Below are positions 58,803 through 64,000 of a stretch of 64,000 nucleotides of DNA, in pieces. Numbering within the stretch: position 1 is the stretch's first letter; every line of letters begins with the position of its first letter. The DNA lies in NCBI GenBank assembly GCA_028829895.1, contig CM054181.1:108386860-108450859 (forward strand), read 5' to 3'. The DNA is from Sinotaia quadrata (taxonomy: Eukaryota > Mollusca > Gastropoda > Architaenioglossa > Viviparidae). Under the pieces are notes generated by a model. It was given only the letters and a program-made list of their open reading frames with translations. It ran no database searches and was not told the DNA's origin. Made by a program: the position numbers and the translations under genes.

Positions 58803-60147
58803 TGTGACAAAGTAAATTTGCCACTCCCAATTTTTAAGTTTAATTGTTATTTAAGTTGCTAAATTGTCAGAGTGACCAGACTTTGGGCACTCCTTATGGT
58901 GTTAATTTGAAGGTGTATGAGTCTGAAGTAAATAGCCTAAGGTAAGAATATTCTAGATTTACTGACCTACTGGAAACTGAGTGAGCAGTTTTTTTATTAT
59001 CCAAGATTATGATTTATGAGAACGAGACTAGACAATGAGTTGAGTTTATGGAGTTTACTTGCAGTAGAGAATTTTGCTGTCTATTCACTTTTGAATTTTA
59101 AGACAAAGAGAGAAGTCTGGCTCTGAAGACAGTAGTTAGCTTGATTGGTGAGTTTAAACTGACTGATTGAGAGAGAGTGGGCTTGGAAACATTTCATACA
59201 TTTTTCTATTGATATGTTATAGGCCTACTTGTGTTATGTAAAGATGTACTATGTAAGTTGATTTATTTATTACGAATGTTTGAACTAAGTTCCGCGCATG
59301 TGGTGTATAAATATGTGACATTGTTTGAGACATTGCATTTATTGTAAGTGTGCATGGGGTTAATAACTACTGTTGCAAGAGATTGTAAGTTTTGAAAATA
59401 GATGTGAAATAGAATGGAGTTATATTGTAATGAATAAAGAACTTAGGCTTGCTCCTTGATTGCGTGTTGCAGCCAGCAAGCAGCCTTCTAATTTCTTTTT
59501 CTTATGGTTGTGGTTGAGTCTCAGTCTGAGTGTGAGTTCAACCCTGAGCTGTGAGTCTAAAGAAGCCTCAAGTTCAACTTTCAAGTTCCTATCTACCCTT
59601 CGTTTGTTCACTAGTCGTGACTTGAGTGACCGGGAAAGCGCGGGAAACTTGCAAAGTATGTTGTAAAGTGTGTAAGCATAAGGCAGTATGCTTATGATTG
59701 TGTTCTGCTCAAATGGCAATGGAGTGCCAGGTTGGTTGAGAGTAATGATGCATCAGTGTTTTCTTGCGCTCAAATGGGAACACGTACTGAGCGCGGACAT
59801 TTTGACATTGTAACATTTTGACACTGTGATGTGATTGAAAAGGCCAGTGAAAAAGACAGTGGAAGCTGTACTTAACGTAGGTTATGTGAAGTTTGTAATA
59901 ACTTATTCTAATAACTCCATTTCTATTCTCTGATAGGAGCAATTTGCAATTTGTATTGACTCTATTGTTGTACTATAAATAGCTGTAATTTTATTATTAT
60001 TATTTTACATTTATATGTAGAGAGAGACTGTAAACTATAATTACCCAAACGTGGGTTCGTGGAATATTGATGTCAAATTATCTGTTTCATTGTAATTGTC
60101 ATTTGTATAGTTCATGTCTTCATTAACTAAGTGGTGCACCTATCACA
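58803..60147 (+). mobile_element. possible solo LTR
   Basis: The segment starts TGTGACA and ends TATCACA, giving a TGTGA/TCACA inverted terminus, with GATAA before and AATAA after it (four of five bases equal, in AT-rich DNA). Inside it, TATAAATA at 59306-59313 is followed about 120 bp later by AATAAA at 59433-59438 and then GT-rich sequence. TATA box, short R region and polyadenylation signal in this order is the layout of an LTR. No internal region or second LTR is present. It could instead be a host promoter and first exon; a TTGCAG acceptor-like site lies at about 59467-59472. Confidence 0.25.
59306..59313 (+). promoter_or_regulatory. TATA-box-like sequence
   Basis: TATAAATA in a GC-richer setting (TTCCGCGCATGTGGTG upstream). 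Either the promoter of the possible solo LTR or of an unseen transcript. Confidence 0.3.
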
Positions 60148-60399
60148 AATAATAATAATATAGAAGACAAGAAGAAAACAAAGAAGACAAATGAAAACGA
60201 ACAGGCCTCGAAGGAATGCAACTATATTTTCAAAAGGAAAAAGTTAAGAAGTAAGTATTTATACTCGTAGTTGGAGAGGAGTAGTGGAAAAATAATTTAT
60301 TAATTAATAAAAATGTACAGAAAAGATGATAGGTGAATGAACAAAACATGCAAATAAACTAATGAAGGAAAGAGCATAGAATAAGTGAAAGAAAGACAA

Positions 60400-60404
60400 A
60401 AGGA

Positions 60405-60436
<32 letters not shown>

Positions 60437-60540
60437 AGGAAGGAAGGAAGGAAGGAAGGAAGGAAGGAAGGAAGGAAGGAAGGAAGGAAGGAAGGAAGGA
60501 AAAGAAAGAAAAGGAAAGAAAGAAAGAAAGAAGAAAGAAA
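60400..60540. repeat. (GAAA)n-(GGAA)n microsatellite
   Basis: GAAA units to about 60433, then about 17 GGAA units, then GAAA again. Purine-only strand. Confidence 0.95.
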
Positions 60541-61636
60541 TTGGAAACGTGATTGTCAAGGGGGCAAAATGTCAATGCGAAATGAAGATGATGCGCCATT
60601 CTGCCTGATGGGCAAATCACGCTCTCACAGTTTAATTTTGTCTTCTTTTAAAATCCCGACCTCGCTCTCAAATAGTGCTGGAAAATCGAAACTAAATTGC
60701 TTCGGGCTGCGCTCTCTCCTTATCCTTTCTTTTCCAGATCCTCTTTTTCTTTTTGTCGGGCGACGTCTTTTGTATCTTCTCTAGCCCTTTTTTCTTCGCG
60801 GACAGATTTTCCTCAGCTACGATCTTAACGTCAAAGCTCACATCAGTGACGCACCACGATAACCACTCTTACCGCTCTGTGACGAACTGAAATAGTGCGC
60901 GTCATGTACGGGGTGCGCCAGAGGAACCGCGATGCCACGACATTTCAAAGTTTTCTTTGGAGTGACATTTTTGAACGTGACTCTTGCAGGAAGAGATAAA
61001 ATTTTGAAATTGCACAGATTTTGAAACCTAAGAGGAATACAATTATGAGATCGAAGGTTATGGTCAAGAAGTCATAAGATTATTGCTTAGGTGTTGTTGC
61101 ATCATTAAGCATATATACTCAACAGAGGGTATTAAGTCAGCGGTGAAGGTCTGAGGCATTACACGTTCAGTATATATTACTCTTCGGCTGCGGTGACCAC
61201 GATTCTTAGCTTGAAACTTACCTGCGTAGTTTCTGGCCTTGGGCTTATAATATTTAATGGCAGCACTGTATCCAAAATGTGTTTGGATGAAATAAAAAAA
61301 GTAATTATCTATACAGTTTAGATGAGATGTGATTTGGACACAGAATAGTAAGCAGTGATGTCAGTTGACATCAGGTAAGTCTGATACTAGAGATAGACAG
61401 ACATGTGTGCACAAAAATATTTATCTGTTCCAGTTTACATTATTCAAAGCCCATTTATTAAGAATGTCCTTGTGCATTTGTGTTTCTTGAGTAAGTACTC
61501 CAGCGTATCTGTGTGTTGTGCATGTATGTGTATGGGTGTTAGCATTTGAGTACTTGTCATCTTGTGTGTGAAAGTGCTTGTTATCATAAATATATCATAT
61601 GCCCTTGTTCCTGTCTGTTTTATTTTTTTTTTGAGG

Positions 61637-61945
61637 GGTGGTTCTTGCTGCTGTCGTTGTCGTTGTTGGGTTTTCTTATGGATTGCTATCGTTCACCCGT
61701 AAGTCCTGTCTGATTTGGGGGTGGTTCTTGCTGCTGTTGTTGTCGTTGTTTGGTTTTCTTATGGATTTCTATCTTTCACCCGTAAGTCCTGTCTGATTTG
61801 GGGGTGGTTCTTGCTACTGTCGTTATCGTTGTTGGTTTTTTTACGGATTGTTATCTTTCTCCCTTAAGTCCTGTCTGTTTTGGAGGTAGTTCTTGCTGCT
61901 ATCGTTGGGTTTTCTTATGGATTGCTATCTTTCACCCTTAAATCC
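61637..61945. repeat. 83-bp minisatellite
   Basis: Four units starting near 61637, 61720, 61803 and 61885. Core: GGTGGTTCTTGCTGCTG, TCGTTGTTGG, TTTTCTTATGGATTGCTATC and TTTCACCCGTAAGTCCTGTC. Confidence 0.92.
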
Positions 61946-62351
61946 ACATCCAATTTAACTGACTTCATAGATGGAAGCCTAGAGCGGGGCGTGTGTCTAA
62001 GTATTAAACAAGACGGTTCTGTCTGTGGCATTATACTCAAGTTAATGTTTAAGATATCACAAAGAGAACACTCACTGAGTGTAAGTGCATGTGTGTCTGT
62101 CTGTCTTGATAGCGTAAGAAGTAAGATAGGCAACAGTAAATAAATTATAAGTTGTTTACAATAGTGCCCGCATAGATCGTGAGACAGTGAGTAAACATCA
62201 CGTCTAAGAAAGATAATTATTTAATATAAAACTATGTGAAAAACAATAGCTATATATATACATAAAACCTAATCACGCGGATCGTAATGTCAGTTGAGGG
62301 AAACTTATGTGTTTTAGTCGATGATCCAACATATGTAATAAAGGCACCATC

Positions 62352-62393
62352 TACTAGTGAGTGAGTGAGTGAGTGAGTGAGTGAGTGAGTGAC
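62352..62393. repeat. (GTGA)n microsatellite
   Basis: About ten GTGA units. Confidence 0.95.
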
Positions 62394-62779
62394 CAAGTGG
62401 AAATATTCTGGTTAAAATGTCTCATCCTGTTACAACATGCACCTTCTAAAAAGCTGCAAGATACACTAGACAAACCAGAACTGTTGTTTTTTTTTAATGG
62501 TAAAAAGAAAAATGTCTAATTCTGAAAGACTTCATAGGGAACAGAGTACTACCACTCAATCACATACCATTCAATTTACTGTCATCATATTACTCTCTCG
62601 GGAATAATATCCGACAAACTGATGAGCCACCTAGTAGCAAATCTACTTCTGACCTATGAATATACGGGTGCCAATTCCAGTCAAAATTGAACAAAACAAC
62701 AAGTTGCAATTGTTAAAATTGCTCCTACAGTGACAGAGAGCAAACCTGAAACTGTGCAGGATAGCATCAATAGTAAGGA

Positions 62780-64000
62780 ATCTGATCTAAGATTCAATAA
62801 CAAACTGGAAAACCATCTTCACAAGCAATGGAATAAGAAATTACTGACACCCATAAAATGGGGATTCTTTCGAGGGCTACTTTCAAAACTACTGATCGTT
62901 AAATCCCTAAATCCCCTCAATAAAGTCGTCAAGAAAACAGAATTAGGATCTTTAGAGCCCTAAATCCTCTCAACGAAATAAATCAAGAAAACAGGTTTAG
63001 GAAAGGAGATGAAACTAAGTGTACATGGATGATCTCATGCTGTATAGTACAAATTACAAATGATCAAATCTCTGATCAATACTATCAACATTTTCAGTGG
63101 GAACATTTATTTATAATTCGGACTTGAAAAGCGTGAAAGATTTATCATCCTGAAAGGAAAGATCGAAAACAAACCCACGGGGTGGGGTGGTGGTGCTGAA
63201 ATTAATATATGGAAAGAGCGGTACTTCAGGCGTCAGTGAGGATATTTCAACACTGAAAAAATATGCAGGCCGAAACAAAAACCAAAATTAAAAGAGAATT
63301 TGAAAAAAACTCGTCAGACAAGCCCTCAAGTGAAAATTACTTGGCGCTAACAAAATACAGACCGTTCATGCTCATGCCGTACATGTGATTAACTACGCAA
63401 AGGATGTTATACACTGTACATTAAACATGATCATTGAACTAGACAAGAAACCCATTTGCCTTTCTGTAGATGTAAATTCATTCTATATATCTCTGGGTAG
63501 AGTCCCTAGTAAGTCAAAGAAGCTACTGAAGAAGAGGTCATAGGACTTGTTCCATTTATCTGTCTACGTTAAGCCTCAGGTTGAGGCAGTCATTGTCAGT
63601 CAATGATTCAAATTGCAGAAACAAACGAAAGACAGTACAAGCATATATCAGAAAGCAAGTGAAGTCAGAAACTTCTCCATGGCCATAAGCCGATGAAACA
63701 AAAGACAGTAAACACTTAGATGGCTGAAAGAAAGAAATATAGAAAGCAAACAAAACCTTTTGCCACTGCTGTAGAAAACCAATCACTAAGCACAAAATCC
63801 CACAAGGTAAATTCACGAAAATCTCCAAGGATTGCAAATGCTGACTCTGCAAGAGCATGGATGAAACGGAACATATCCTGTTACCACTCTAAAAGGAACA
63901 CCTTTATCAGAGGCACACGAAAGAGTAAAATCCTATATAGAAATCTGTTTGAGAACACTGGAATCAAAATGCCAGAAAGAGAATGGATGCACCGGCCATG
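62780..64000 (+). pseudogene. broken non-LTR retrotransposon, cut by the window edge
   Basis: VYMDDLMLYS is encoded at 63019-63048, a clear RT catalytic box (Y-M-D-D at 63022-63033). It is preceded, one frame away, by a frame giving ALNPLNE (about 62958-62980). Downstream, FGLEKRERFIILKGK-type sequence is readable around 63118-63160 next to stops. Near 63833 a C-x-C...L-C...ETEH string marks the C-terminal zinc-binding region usual in several non-LTR groups, again with a TGA inside it. About 60 bp upstream of the RT box are duplicated (CCCTAAATCCCCTCAATAAA and CCTAAATCCTCTCAACGAAA). Frameshifts and stops make it inactive. Clade not assigned; the element is distinct from the one at 54.3 kb. 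Confidence 0.75.

Overview
The window is eukaryotic, AT-rich and mostly non-coding. It holds no bacterial-style operons and no confidently recognised host gene. It does hold one complete LTR retrotransposon, two decayed non-LTR retrotransposons, and a very high density of microsatellites and minisatellites. The invertebrate-type non-LTR element at 54.3-55.5 kb and the repeat style suggest a lophotrochozoan, probably a mollusc; this is inference, and nothing in the window proves the taxon.

The outstanding object is at 3740-12385, on the minus strand. It is an 8,646-bp Ty3/gypsy-type LTR retrotransposon with two 1,731-bp LTRs in which I see no difference. It has perfect 7-bp terminal inverted repeats, a 5-bp target-site duplication (ATCCG), a primer-binding site, a polypurine tract and a single uninterrupted 1,529-codon ORF. 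The polyprotein order is coiled coil - SCAN-like Gag - CCHC knuckle - protease - INTEGRASE - reverse transcriptase - RNase H. Integrase upstream of RT is the reverse of the normal Ty3/gypsy order and marks the Gmr1-like group, first described from fish and other deuterostomes. Everything visible is compatible with a very recent and possibly still competent insertion.

Region by region: 0-3.7 kb holds minisatellites, (TA)n and (CA)n arrays and an old ~110-bp array. 3.7-12.4 kb is the retrotransposon, inserted into old TCTA/19-bp repeat DNA. 12.4-22.9 kb is minisatellites, (CT)n, (GATA)n and a ~600-nt polypurine block. 22.9-33 kb is AT-rich DNA with a clean seven-unit 49-bp array, a 75-bp array and one candidate host exon (32248-32340). 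33-39 kb is mainly unique sequence with a CpG-dense patch near 39.1 kb. 39.7-46.7 kb is a belt of minisatellites, including a hierarchical array evolving from ~32-bp to ~64-bp units. 46.7-54.3 kb is mainly unique AT-rich sequence. 54.3-55.8 kb is a broken non-LTR retrotransposon whose 3' end runs straight into a (GATA)n array. 58.8-60.15 kb has features of a possible solo LTR. 62.8 kb to the window edge is a second broken non-LTR element, cut by the window end.

The only functional gene set I can support is the retrotransposon's own cycle: Gag assembles the particle, protease matures it, RT-RNase H copies it from the LTR transcript, and integrase inserts it. The rest looks like intergenic or intronic DNA shaped by replication slippage and retrotransposition.
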